Assembly: GCA_002071385.1 (NCBI GenBank)
Contig: MWFB01000002.1
Coordinates: 62,001-126,000 of the forward strand
Length of the DNA: 64,000 nt
Origin: Bacteroidetes bacterium ADurb.Bin013
GTDB lineage: Bacteria > Bacteroidota > Bacteroidia > Bacteroidales > UBA932
Reading direction: 5' to 3'
Both the position numbers and the translations under genes were made by a program. This document shows positions 46,656 through 54,861 of this stretch, in pieces (position 1 is the first letter of the stretch; each line of letters starts with the position of its first letter). Below the pieces are notes generated by a model, which worked only from the letters and a program-made list of their open reading frames with translations, was not told the DNA's origin and searched no databases.

Positions 46656-47656
46656 GACGAATACTATTCCCGTCAATGGCTACCCTGATATGCCTGCTTG
46701 TTATTGCGGGCTGTACTCCGGAACAAGAATATCAAACCATCAAAGGGGTGGTCATGGGTTATTCTTACCAGATTGTTTACCAGGCCCCTGATTATGCACC
46801 CTGGTCTTTCAAATCGGATATTAAAAAGGCTGCCAGGAAATGCGCGCGCGAGATCGACCGCTCAATTTCCCTGTATAACCCTTCTTCTATCATCAACAGT
46901 GTGAACACCAACAAAAGTATGGAAACCGACTCCATCTTTGCTGCAGTGCTTGACAAGACAAAAGCCACAGCAGAACTTACGGGTGCATCCATGAACACCA
47001 CCACAGGACCGTTGCGTGAGCTTTGGGGAAACAATCCCGGCAACACGAAGAACGTTACAGAAGATCAGATAGCCCAGGTATTGGAGTATTCCGGTATTTG
47101 GAAAGTATCTGTGCAAAATGGATTGTTCGTGAAGGAAGACCCGCGCATACAGCTTGACCTGAGCAGGACAGGGATTGGTTTTGCGGCCGATTACCTGGGC
47201 TCGATGCTGGATTCGAACAACATATCCAATTATATGATAGAAGTGGGAAAAGTTGTTTTGTGCAAAGGTCTGAATCCTTCCGGGACACCCTGGCGTTATC
47301 TGATTCAGCAGACTTACGGGAACGTGATCTATCTGACCGACAAGTCAATGTCTATATGTGGCGACTTGTCCGATTTCAAACTCGGCCTTGGGAAAACATT
47401 CAATGGCTTTTTCAATACAAGAACAGGCTACCCGGTAGAAGATCCCATCCTGAGTATTTTGGTGATTGCCAACAATGGTTTGGATGCAGCTGCCAGTAGT
47501 GTTGCCTTCTATTCCCTGGGGCTGGAGAAAAGCATTCAGTACCTTGAGTCTCATCCCGATATCCAGGCTATCATGTATTATTGCAACAATGATTCTATAT
47601 CGACGTACATAACCCCTAACATAACTCAACGTTATGAAATCCAATATTTCCCGTAG
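46652..47656 (+). CDS. Degenerate ApbE paralogue (probable pseudoenzyme), lipoprotein
   Basis: 334 aa, lipobox IAGC (Cys21). It aligns along its whole length with the preceding ApbE (SISLYNPSSI for SMSIYNNHSL; LCKGLNPSGTPWR for ACKGLNPKKKPWR), but active-site motifs are gone: GAFDIS becomes GASMNT, NAIAKGF becomes SRTGIGF, EIGGEI becomes EVGKVV, HIIDP becomes FFNTR, and TADAFATA becomes GLDAAASS. The frame is open from signal to stop, so it is not simply decaying. It is translationally coupled on both sides (4-base overlap with apbE, 23-base overlap with the amidohydrolase). Confidence 0.85.
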   Translation: MRRILFPSMATLICLLVIAGCTPEQEYQTIKGVVMGYSYQIVYQAPDYAPWSFKSDIKKAARKCAREIDRSISLYNPSSIINSVNTNKSMETDSIFAAVLDKTKATAELTGASMNTTTGPLRELWGNNPGNTKNVTEDQIAQVLEYSGIWKVSVQNGLFVKEDPRIQLDLSRTGIGFAADYLGSMLDSNNISNYMIEVGKVVLCKGLNPSGTPWRYLIQQTYGNVIYLTDKSMSICGDLSDFKLGLGKTFNGFFNTRTGYPVEDPILSILVIANNGLDAAASSVAFYSLGLEKSIQYLESHPDIQAIMYYCNNDSISTYITPNITQRYEIQYFP

Positions 47657-49265
47657 GTCTTTTCTCAAAAAAAGCATCCTGGGCGGTACCGGGCTTGTAG
47701 CAACCGCAGGAGGGCTCTCGGCTTCTTCTATCTTTCGCGCCTCCCAGCCCTTTGATACCATCATTCAAAACGGGCTTATCTGTACCGGGGACGGAACAGC
47801 TCCATATCGCGGAGACGTGGGCATCAAGGATGGACGCATAGCTGCATTGGGCCGGCTGGGCAATTATGCCGATCATCTTGTAGATGTTGACGGAATGGCC
47901 ATCAGCCCCGGATTTGTGGACCTGCACAGCCATACAGATACAAATCTTTTTCAATGTCCCCGGGGAGACAGCCGTATCTTTCAGGGCATCACCACCGAAG
48001 CAGGCGGCAACTGCGGGGATTCACCCTTTCCGGTGAAGCCGTATGAAAACGCATCATCTTTTCTGGAAGCCTTGAGGAATCAAAAAACAGGGATCAATTA
48101 CTGCACCTTCACGGGCCAGGGTTCCATCCGCTCTGCGATCATTGGAGAATGGGACAGAGCTGCCACCGCTGAGCAGCAGGTTGCCATGAAGGATCTGCTG
48201 GAAGCCCAGCTGGAACAGGGCAGCATTGGATTATCGTGCGGCTTGGAGTATGCCCCGGGCGCCTATGCCTCCAATGAGGAACTTGTTGGATTATTGAAAG
48301 TGGTTGCCAAACACAATGGCTTATTTTCCATACACATGCGCAATGAGGACGACCGGGTGGAAGAAGCTGTATCGGAAGCCATTGCCATGGCGCGGGAGTC
48401 AGGCGTGAGGCTCCAGATCTCACATCTGAAAGCCCAGAATTTTAATAACTGGCACAAAGGCCCTTCCCTGATCCGGCTGATAGAAAATGCCAGACGTGAC
48501 GGTATAGATATTGCCTTTGACCGCTATCCTTATATAGCCTTTTCCACGGGACTGACCAGTTTCATACCCCTGGACGGCAGACAGGGGACCATGGAGGATG
48601 TGTTGTCCCGGCTCAGGGATAAAGAGACAGACCTTGCATTCGGGGAATATGCACGTTCCCGTTTCGCACGTTTTGGAGGGACCCGCAATGTTATCATATC
48701 TGCCTGTTCATTGGACCATAACAAAGAAACATACATGGGCAGGAACCTGGAAGAGTGTGCCCGCATTTCCGGACAGGACGCGTGGGATTTTGTTAGGGAC
48801 CTGTTGATTGAAGAACGCCTGCAATGCAGCATTGTTGTTTTTGCCATGACAGAAGACAATGTCCGCCTTTTCCTTGCACAACCCCTGGGTATGCCTGCTT
48901 CGGACGGAAGTGTTTATTCTCCCCGAGGCCCCTTGTCCGAAACCAGGCCGCATCCCCGTTCCTATGGCACTTTTCCCCGTTTCCTTGGTAAATATTGCAG
49001 GGAAGGAAAGCTCATGGATTTTTCGGCAGCTGTGAGAAAAATCACCTCACTGCCTGCATCCAGGCTCGGCTTGAAGGAAAGGGGACTTCTTGTCCCGGGA
49101 TATCACGCCGATGTGGTGGTTTTTGACCCGGCAACGGTCATTGACAGGGCCTCTTTTGAAGATCCGCACCGTTTCCCTGAGGGCATCCCGCATGTATGGG
49201 TCAACGGGGTACACACCATCCGGAACGGCTCGCATACCGGCGTTCTGGCCGGGATGGTCCTTTAG
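47634..49265 (+). CDS. Exported amidohydrolase, N-acyl-D-amino-acid deacylase type
   Basis: 543 aa. A twin-arginine-type signal (SRRSFLKKSILGG at 6-18) begins the protein. The metal-dependent hydrolase fold follows: SPGFVDLHSHTD near 91-102 (HxH), GITTEAGGNCGDS near 118, GLEYAPGAYAS near 203, ISHLKAQN near 265 and ATVIDR near the C terminus. This is the D-aminoacylase subgroup, acting on N-acyl-D-amino acids or related dipeptides; the true substrate is not shown. Its end overlaps the opposing helicase gene by four bases (shared TTAG). Confidence 0.88.
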   Translation: MKSNISRRSFLKKSILGGTGLVATAGGLSASSIFRASQPFDTIIQNGLICTGDGTAPYRGDVGIKDGRIAALGRLGNYADHLVDVDGMAISPGFVDLHSHTDTNLFQCPRGDSRIFQGITTEAGGNCGDSPFPVKPYENASSFLEALRNQKTGINYCTFTGQGSIRSAIIGEWDRAATAEQQVAMKDLLEAQLEQGSIGLSCGLEYAPGAYASNEELVGLLKVVAKHNGLFSIHMRNEDDRVEEAVSEAIAMARESGVRLQISHLKAQNFNNWHKGPSLIRLIENARRDGIDIAFDRYPYIAFSTGLTSFIPLDGRQGTMEDVLSRLRDKETDLAFGEYARSRFARFGGTRNVIISACSLDHNKETYMGRNLEECARISGQDAWDFVRDLLIEERLQCSIVVFAMTEDNVRLFLAQPLGMPASDGSVYSPRGPLSETRPHPRSYGTFPRFLGKYCREGKLMDFSAAVRKITSLPASRLGLKERGLLVPGYHADVVVFDPATVIDRASFEDPHRFPEGIPHVWVNGVHTIRNGSHTGVLAGMVL

Positions 49266-52200
49266 GGTGTGAAATACAGCAGCCTGCCTTCCACCTGTAT
49301 ATAGCCCATCCTTTTCAGGGCGGCAACATAACGGTTCATTTGCCTGTGATGGGCAGGGTCGGGCTTCCCGAATTTGTAATCCAGTACCACTACCCTGCCG
49401 TCCTTTTCCATTATCCGGTCTGGACGCTGTTTTCCCGACGGCCCCAGTATGGAGGACTCGTTCCTGGCAGTCCAGGAACCATCAAACCATAATGAAACTT
49501 GTGGGTCCGAGAGTGTTTTCTCAATGATCCGGGCGAAACCCGTAACTGTCTCCTTGTTGCCCGAGAGTTCTCCTTCCATGACCAATTCTTCCAGCACGCC
49601 TGCCAGATCTTCCTGCTTTTCCAGGCGCGCAAGGGCTTTGTGCAATACAATACCCCATTGTCGCATTGAGTCCCCGGCAGCATATTCAAAATCATCTTCA
49701 CTGTAAACCAGTTTCAATTTGTTCCTGAAATCGCCCGAGGGATAAGCCCGGGGCCTGAATCCATGACTGTCATCTGCCGTGCTCTGCCTTGCCGGAGTCT
49801 GTTGCTCGCCGCAGGTCCATGCAAGGTCCCCGTCCTCCATTGTCTGAAAAAGGGCTTTTCTTATATGAAAGGATATGTCAGTGCTTGATGATTTTTCATT
49901 TTCAGGCAGGAAGATATACAATTCCTCCCTGGCCCTGGTTATGGCCACATAGAGTAAATTCAGGGAATCCAGGTTTCTCTGCGTATGTTCCATAAAGTAA
50001 TCCCTGGCAAAATACGTATTAAGGAGCCTGTCGTTGTATAGAACAGGTAATTGTTCCGGCTGGTTGAATGGCTCACGGGAAGTGCCGGCCCAGATCACTT
50101 GGCTGCCCGACCGGGAATCAAGCGGCCAGTTACAAAAAGGTACTATGACGACCTTGGCCTCCAGTCCTTTGGCTTTATGAATGGTCAGCACCCTGACAGC
50201 CTGGACGGGAAGGCCTGTGGAGAGCATTTTTTCTTTTCCCCTCTCATACCACCAGTTCAGGAAGGCGTATACCCCGCCTCCTTCCCTGCCGGCAAACAAG
50301 AGCAACATGTCGTGCAATTCCTGAAGGTAAGGCAAGGCCTCAAGGCGGCCGGTCCAATCCATCCTTTGCATGATGGCTTCAAATGCATCTGCCAGGGGCA
50401 GGTAACGCAAGCGATCCAGGAACTCCCTGTCATCGGACACTTCAGGTTTTCCAAAGCCGGACAACAAAGAGGAAGCAACCCTGGCATTGGTCGTATCATG
50501 CCTGTAATGTGCCTGTTTGAGTAAAGCGATCACAAGGTTGACAGCGGGAGAAGACGCCAGAAAGAGCGAGTCTTCTGACACCACACGGGGACAGGGATGC
50601 CCTTCCCCTTTCCCGGTATTGGTGTTCCTTAAGAAATGCCGCGTAATGGTACGTGCATTCTCCCTGGACCTGACCAGGATCAATATATCGGAAGGACTGT
50701 ACCCCCTGGAGAGCAATGATCCCAGCAAATCCTGCAATGAAGAGAGAGCCTTTTCCGTAGTGTCTTTTTCCGCTTCAGCCGAGAAGGTGTTGACCTGCAC
50801 ATATCCGTGCGGGTCTTCCGTCCTGTCCCCGGGTGTATGCAAGGTGTGATCCCTGTACGCGACATGCAACATTTGTTCGAAATACTCGCGATCCCCAGTC
50901 TCCAGGTTGCCGCAGGCACTGGTTTTTTTCCTGACCTCTTCTGTGATTGTTTCTATAACATTATCTATCAGAGTATTAACAAAACCAATGATTTCCCGGC
51001 CACTTCTGCGGTTTGTGTTGAGGGTATAAAAATCCACCCCCTGCCGGATAAGCTGCGGGTCTTTTGCAATTTCCTCTCCCAGTATCTTCCAGTCGCTGTT
51101 TCTCCAGCGGTATATGGACTGTTTGACATCCCCAACAATGAGTGAATCTGATCCCTGTGACAACCCGTTGACAAGCAGCGGGTGCATATTCTTCCACTGC
51201 AGATACGATGTGTCCTGGAATTCATCCAAGAGAAAAGAATCATACCCTGCCCCTATCCGCTCATAAATGAAAGGGGTGTTCCCGTCACCTGCCAGCTGGC
51301 TGAGCAGGTACGTGGAATCGCCTATGTCAAGCGTGTTGTCCTCTTCCTGGACCTGGCGCATGGTGGTGATGACATCTGCCAGCAGTCCCATTTGCGGCAA
51401 TTGTTCCCTGATGGCTACAGCGGTTGCATATTGCTGGTAATGGCTATGGTAATGATCCACGATGCTCCTCAGTACGGGCATCAGTACCCGTTGCATTGTT
51501 TCCAGGCCCGTGGGTGAATTCTTGTTATGCCAGACGGCTTCAGTTCCATCCACTGCCTCCAGTACACGTTTTCCGGGTATGAAGGTGTCCACGGCGGGAT
51601 AGGGATCCGTCAACTTTTCAAAATACCGGGCAAAGGAAGATACTTTGTTGGGAAAATCGGTCGTGGAAAATCCCCTGGCAGATATCAGCTCCAGTGCCTG
51701 TTTTCCCCAGGCGGCCATCCGTTGCTCAAATTCATCAATTATGAGCTGGCATTTACCCATGAAATCCCGCAGGAATTCCCGGTCCGAGATTTTTTTGGCA
51801 AAAGGCTCCCCCATGGTCCTGAACGATTCGCGTGTAGCCTGGAAACCCACCTGTCTGAGCAGGCGGAGCGCATCCCACCGGTCCGACCTGGCAATCTTTT
51901 CATTGATCAGGTCTGTAAACCACAAGCGGAGTGCATCATCCTGCGTGATACGGGTGATCATTTTGCGGGCTGTCTTATCCAGGAGGTACTCCGTGTCCGT
52001 ATCCACGGAATAACCCGTGCCCAGACCGGCTTCCATGACAAAGGAGTGCAAAACCCGCTGGAAAAAAGCATCCAGGGTGGATACAGAAAACCAGGAGTAA
52101 TTGTGCAGGAGCGTCTTGTGGACTGTGGCAGCGCGCGCTGCAAGTTCTTCAAAGGGAAGGCCTGTTTCCGCGCAAAGATCGCTTCCCAGGGCGGAGACTT

Positions 52201-52405
52201 TTCCCGCAGCCAGTGATTCCAGGGTATCCAGGATCCTGGTTTTCATTTGGTCTGTGGCCTTATTGGTAAAAGTCACGGCCAGTATTCCGTAAAAGGCACG
52301 CGGATCGAAACGGGCAGCGTTGCCCAGCAACAGGGAAAGATACATCAGGGTCAGGCGATACGTTTTGCCTGTACCTGCCGATGCCCTGTATACTTTAAGA
52401 GCCAT
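49262..52405 (-). CDS. UvrD/RecB-type helicase with C-terminal PD-(D/E)xK nuclease (AddA-like)
   Basis: 1047 aa. Walker A ASAGTGKT at residues 8-15; AVTFTNKATDQMK near 43-55 (motif Ia); DSFLLDEFQDTSYLQW near 388 (motif II); VGDVKQSIYRWR near 425 (motif III); VLTIHKAKGLEAKVV near 740 (motif V); and a C-terminal nuclease motif RPDRI then VVVLDYKFGKP near 1000. It would process double-strand breaks for RecA loading. The AddB partner is not in the window. It starts inside the last 11 bases of prfB. Confidence 0.9.
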   Translation of the reverse strand: MALKVYRASAGTGKTYRLTLMYLSLLLGNAARFDPRAFYGILAVTFTNKATDQMKTRILDTLESLAAGKVSALGSDLCAETGLPFEELAARAATVHKTLLHNYSWFSVSTLDAFFQRVLHSFVMEAGLGTGYSVDTDTEYLLDKTARKMITRITQDDALRLWFTDLINEKIARSDRWDALRLLRQVGFQATRESFRTMGEPFAKKISDREFLRDFMGKCQLIIDEFEQRMAAWGKQALELISARGFSTTDFPNKVSSFARYFEKLTDPYPAVDTFIPGKRVLEAVDGTEAVWHNKNSPTGLETMQRVLMPVLRSIVDHYHSHYQQYATAVAIREQLPQMGLLADVITTMRQVQEEDNTLDIGDSTYLLSQLAGDGNTPFIYERIGAGYDSFLLDEFQDTSYLQWKNMHPLLVNGLSQGSDSLIVGDVKQSIYRWRNSDWKILGEEIAKDPQLIRQGVDFYTLNTNRRSGREIIGFVNTLIDNVIETITEEVRKKTSACGNLETGDREYFEQMLHVAYRDHTLHTPGDRTEDPHGYVQVNTFSAEAEKDTTEKALSSLQDLLGSLLSRGYSPSDILILVRSRENARTITRHFLRNTNTGKGEGHPCPRVVSEDSLFLASSPAVNLVIALLKQAHYRHDTTNARVASSLLSGFGKPEVSDDREFLDRLRYLPLADAFEAIMQRMDWTGRLEALPYLQELHDMLLLFAGREGGGVYAFLNWWYERGKEKMLSTGLPVQAVRVLTIHKAKGLEAKVVIVPFCNWPLDSRSGSQVIWAGTSREPFNQPEQLPVLYNDRLLNTYFARDYFMEHTQRNLDSLNLLYVAITRAREELYIFLPENEKSSSTDISFHIRKALFQTMEDGDLAWTCGEQQTPARQSTADDSHGFRPRAYPSGDFRNKLKLVYSEDDFEYAAGDSMRQWGIVLHKALARLEKQEDLAGVLEELVMEGELSGNKETVTGFARIIEKTLSDPQVSLWFDGSWTARNESSILGPSGKQRPDRIMEKDGRVVVLDYKFGKPDPAHHRQMNRYVAALKRMGYIQVEGRLLYFTP

Positions 52406-53481
52406 TTGCGCTTCCTCCCAGGAGGTATGCCTGAATGAACCCGTTCAGGTCTCCGTCCAGTACAGACTGTGTATCGCCCATTTCATAACCGGTACGGTGG
52501 TCCTTGACCATTTTATAGGGATGCAGTGTATAGGATCTGATCTGCGAACCCCATTCGATTTTTTTCTTTTGGCCTTCCAGCTGGGCTTCCTTCTCGCGAC
52601 GTTTCTCGAGCTCTATCTCGTACAAATGCGATTTAAGGATACGCAGGGCATTCTGCCGGTTGTCGAACTGGCTTCTTGTTTCCGTATTCTCGACTACGAT
52701 CCCCGTTGGAATGTGGCGGACACGCACCCCGGTTTCCACCTTATTCACATTTTGTCCCCCCGCTCCGCTGGAACGGTAGGTGTCCCACTCCAGATCGGAG
52801 GGGTTGATCTCAATTTCAATGGTGTCGTCAACGGCAGGATACACAAATACAGAGGAGAAAGTGGTCTGTCTTTTCCCCTGGGCATTGAATGGTGATATCC
52901 GCACCAGGCGGTGCACCCCATTCTCGGCTTTCAGATAGCCGTAGGCATAGAGGCCTTCAAATTCCAGGGTGCAGGACTTGATACCGGCCTCTTCTCCATC
53001 CAGGATGTTGTGCACCCTGACTTTATAGCCATTCCTTTCTCCCCAGCGGACATACATCCGCATGAGCATGGCAGACCAGTCATTGCTCTCGGTTCCCCCA
53101 GCCCCGGAATTGATCCTGAGCAAGGCGCCCATGGTATCGCCCTCGTTGCCGAGCATGCTTTTCAGCTCTTCTTTCCTTAACCATTCCAGCACTTTGGTTA
53201 TCTGGGCGTCGAGTTCTTCCTGGGGGGCTTCCAGCTGGTCAAGAACCTGCAGGTCGTCCAGACCTTCTTTGATCCTGTAATATGCTTCCAGCGAAGCCTT
53301 CAGCAAAGATTGTCTCCTCAGGAGCGCTTTGGCCTCTTTGGGCTTTTCCCAGAAACCAGGCTGTTGCGAGGTTTCTGTCAATGTCTTCAACTCTTTTTCC
53401 CTGGCCTCTACGTCAAAGAAACCTCCTCAACCGCTGCCCGCGCTGCAGCAGGTTTTTATAATTGTCCTCGTTGTATATCAT
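52395..53481 (-). CDS. prfB: Peptide chain release factor 2, expressed through a +1 programmed frameshift
   Basis: 361 aa, made by joining minus-strand 53481-53416 (22 codons) to 53414-52395. The first frame ends at an in-frame TGA (53415-53413) just after CTT; skipping one T gives GAC and enters the main frame. The product has the stop-codon recognition tripeptide in RISPF and the GGQ loop in SSGAGGQNVNKVETG, so it reads UGA and UAA. When RF2 is scarce, slow termination at UGA allows the shift, an autoregulatory loop known from many bacteria. A -7 box (TAACTTTG) lies seven bases before the ATG. addA overlaps its end. Confidence 0.95.
53413..53430 (-). promoter_or_regulatory. prfB programmed +1 frameshift site
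   Basis: Minus strand reads TTGAGGAGGTTTCTTTGA: a Shine-Dalgarno-like AGGAGG, a TTT codon, then the slippery CTT followed by stop TGA with C as the next base. Spacing of the AGGAGG to the CTT and the CTTTGAC core match the classical RF2 site. Confidence 0.95.
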
Positions 53482-53488
53482 AATGGCA

Positions 53489-53496
53489 CAAAGTTA
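53489..53496 (-). promoter_or_regulatory. Putative -7 box of prfB (TAACTTTG on minus strand)
   Basis: Exact consensus, seven bases before the prfB ATG at 53481. It overlaps the last codons of the YgjP-like gene and supports the start used for the frameshifted product. Confidence 0.5.
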
Positions 53497-54039
53497 AGCT
53501 TTTAATTGTTTTCTTCTTACTTTCCAGTCCGGAAGCTCCCTTTGCAGCAAGGCATAAAAGTTTTTTCCATGGTCAGGGTGAATCAGGTGACATAATTCGT
53601 GCACGATAATATATTCAATGCATGCATCGGGCTTATAAAACAGTTTCAGGTTGAGCGTGATCCTCCCCGTAGATTTTGAACAACTGCCCCAACGGGTATT
53701 CATGTTCCGGATGGTCCACCGTTTTGGGGAGACATTGTATTGTTCACGAAAATGCTCCACCCAGGGAGAAGCAATGGTGTGAAACTTAAGTTCTGCCTGT
53801 TTTTTTATCCGGTTCAACTCCGGTCCAGAAGGGGGCAGTACCTGTTCCTTTTCAAGTGCCTGCTGCCTGGAGCGTATCCACGATGCCTTGCCGGACACCA
53901 TGCGGATCACTTCCGAGGAAGAGAGCCAGAAAGGAGCCCTTACGTGTACTGTCCTGTCCTTCTTGACGGTCAGTCCCACAGATTTGCGGGCACTCCTGGT
54001 CAGGGTGAAAAGAATGTCACCAGCCTGTAACGTCACCAT
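53494..54039 (-). CDS. YgjP-like metallopeptidase domain protein (DUF45)
   Basis: 181 aa, soluble. The zinc-protease helix IEYIIVHELCHLIHPDHGKNF near 140-160 (HELCH) and the upstream RNMNTRWGSCSKSTGRI near 111-127 are diagnostic of the YgjP/WLM-like family, whose substrate is unknown (SprT-like repair roles have been suggested for relatives). The ATG at 54039 stands only four bases beyond the T-run of the terminator behind the small upstream gene, and no -7 box is apparent, so expression may depend on readthrough. Confidence 0.88.
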   Translation of the reverse strand: MVTLQAGDILFTLTRSARKSVGLTVKKDRTVHVRAPFWLSSSEVIRMVSGKASWIRSRQQALEKEQVLPPSGPELNRIKKQAELKFHTIASPWVEHFREQYNVSPKRWTIRNMNTRWGSCSKSTGRITLNLKLFYKPDACIEYIIVHELCHLIHPDHGKNFYALLQRELPDWKVRRKQLKA

Positions 54040-54043
54040 CTAT

Positions 54044-54075
54044 AAAAAAAAGCTGCCTTCGTACGAGACAGCTTT
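54044..54075 (-). terminator. Rho-independent terminator behind the 57-aa small gene
   Basis: Minus strand: AAAGCTG, a 13-base inner part that can pair a little further, CAGCTTT, then a run of eight T overlapping the stem end. It lies between the small gene (stop at 54130) and the YgjP-like gene (ATG at 54039). Confidence 0.8.
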
Positions 54076-54099
54076 AGATTTGTTTACTGATCAGCGTTT

Positions 54100-54154
54100 G
54101 TAATCCAGAGTGGATAGATTAAGTGTGGATTACGCAACAGGAGTGTGAATTACG
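54100..54154. repeat. Inverted and direct repeats around the stop codon of the small gene
   Basis: GTAATCCA (54100-54107) and TGGATTAC (54126-54133) are inverted repeats 18 bases apart. GTGTGGATTACG (54123-54134) and GTGTGAATTACG (54143-54154) are near-identical direct repeats 20 bp apart. They cover the last codons and stop of the small gene. Confidence 0.6.
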
Positions 54155-54303
54155 AAGGTGAAAATTTCCTGGAAAATATCCCAGATTTGGTTAATGACCG
54201 TCCAAAAATTGTCAGCCCATTCTCCTGCATTACCAAAAAGAGTGGTCCAGAGATTTGCCAAAGCATTGTAAATCGGTTGCAAATTGAAATCTAAAATTGT
54301 CAT
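54130..54303 (-). CDS. Unrecognised 57-aa Trp-rich, acidic, amphipathic small protein
   Basis: Begins MTILDFNLQPIYNALANLW and ends TFVIHTPVA. It has four Trp (19, 29, 34, 41) and eleven aromatic residues in 57, five acidic residues and not one Lys or Arg; the only basic side chain is His53. Two likely amphipathic helices (about 3-23 and 29-52) are joined by GNAGE. There is no signal peptide. A matching -33/-7 promoter lies 48 bases upstream and a terminator follows, so it is a complete transcription unit between recX and the YgjP-like gene. I recognise no family. Size and charge resemble secreted or membrane-active amphipathic peptides, but that is only a resemblance. Confidence 0.7.
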   Translation of the reverse strand: MTILDFNLQPIYNALANLWTTLFGNAGEWADNFWTVINQIWDIFQEIFTFVIHTPVA

Positions 54304-54351
54304 GACGTTAGTATTTTAGTTAATAAAGTAAATGGCTACTTATATGAAACA

Positions 54352-54381
54352 CAAATATAACAAGTTTTTTAATTAACCAAA
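54352..54381 (-). promoter_or_regulatory. Promoter of the 57-aa small gene
   Basis: On the minus strand, TTTG (54381-54378) and TATATTTG (54359-54352) match both Bacteroidota elements exactly, 18 bases apart. Predicted start of transcription is about 42 bases before the ATG at 54303. Confidence 0.65.
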
Positions 54382-54384
54382 AAA

Positions 54385-54861
54385 TTATTCATGCTTTGAT
54401 TCATTAATTTTTCCCAGACAATCAACAATCTGAGCATAACTGTAACCCCTGCCCAGACCAAAACGCACCAGGGCGGCGTAACGCTTGCGGGGATCTTTTT
54501 CCCTGAAACTCCGGTGCTTTTTAAGGGCTTCTGTCAACCTTTGCCGGATCTGCTCTTCCCCCAATCCGGACAATGCCTTTTCTATTACCTCTTCTGGTAT
54601 TTCTTTAATCCTTAACATATTGTAGATCTTCCGGGGGCCCCATCCCTGCAAATTGGACTTATCCCTTGCGTAGGCTGTTGCATAACGTTCCTGGTCCAGG
54701 AACCTTTCCTTTTCCAGTGCATTCAGGATGGCTTCTGTTTCCGCAGGGGATACGCCTGCCTGCTCCAGTTTCAGGCGGATATCCGCCCTGCATTTTTCAC
54801 TGCGGCTGCATAAAGCCTGCATACGGGCCAGGTGCTTATTGTATGTTTCCTGTTCCATCAT
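54385..54861 (-). CDS. recX: Regulatory protein RecX
   Basis: 158 aa, all-helical tandem three-helix repeats. Features: CSRSEKCRADIRLKLEQAG near 17-35, ALEKERFLDQERYATAYARDKS near 46-67, GPRKIYNMLRIKEIPEEVIEKAL near 73-95 and FGLGRGYSYAQIVDCL near 135. RecX inhibits RecA filament growth; recA itself is 1 kb away on the other strand. ATG 54861 overlaps the rlmN stop (ATGATG, so either Met could serve). Confidence 0.92.
   Translation of the reverse strand: MMEQETYNKHLARMQALCSRSEKCRADIRLKLEQAGVSPAETEAILNALEKERFLDQERYATAYARDKSNLQGWGPRKIYNMLRIKEIPEEVIEKALSGLGEEQIRQRLTEALKKHRSFREKDPRKRYAALVRFGLGRGYSYAQIVDCLGKINESKHE

Noticed and set aside
53413-53415. In-frame TGA early in prfB read as a pseudogene or sequencing error
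   Set aside because: The surrounding AGGAGG-TTT-CTT-TGA-C is the classical RF2 frameshift site and the downstream frame is fully intact.
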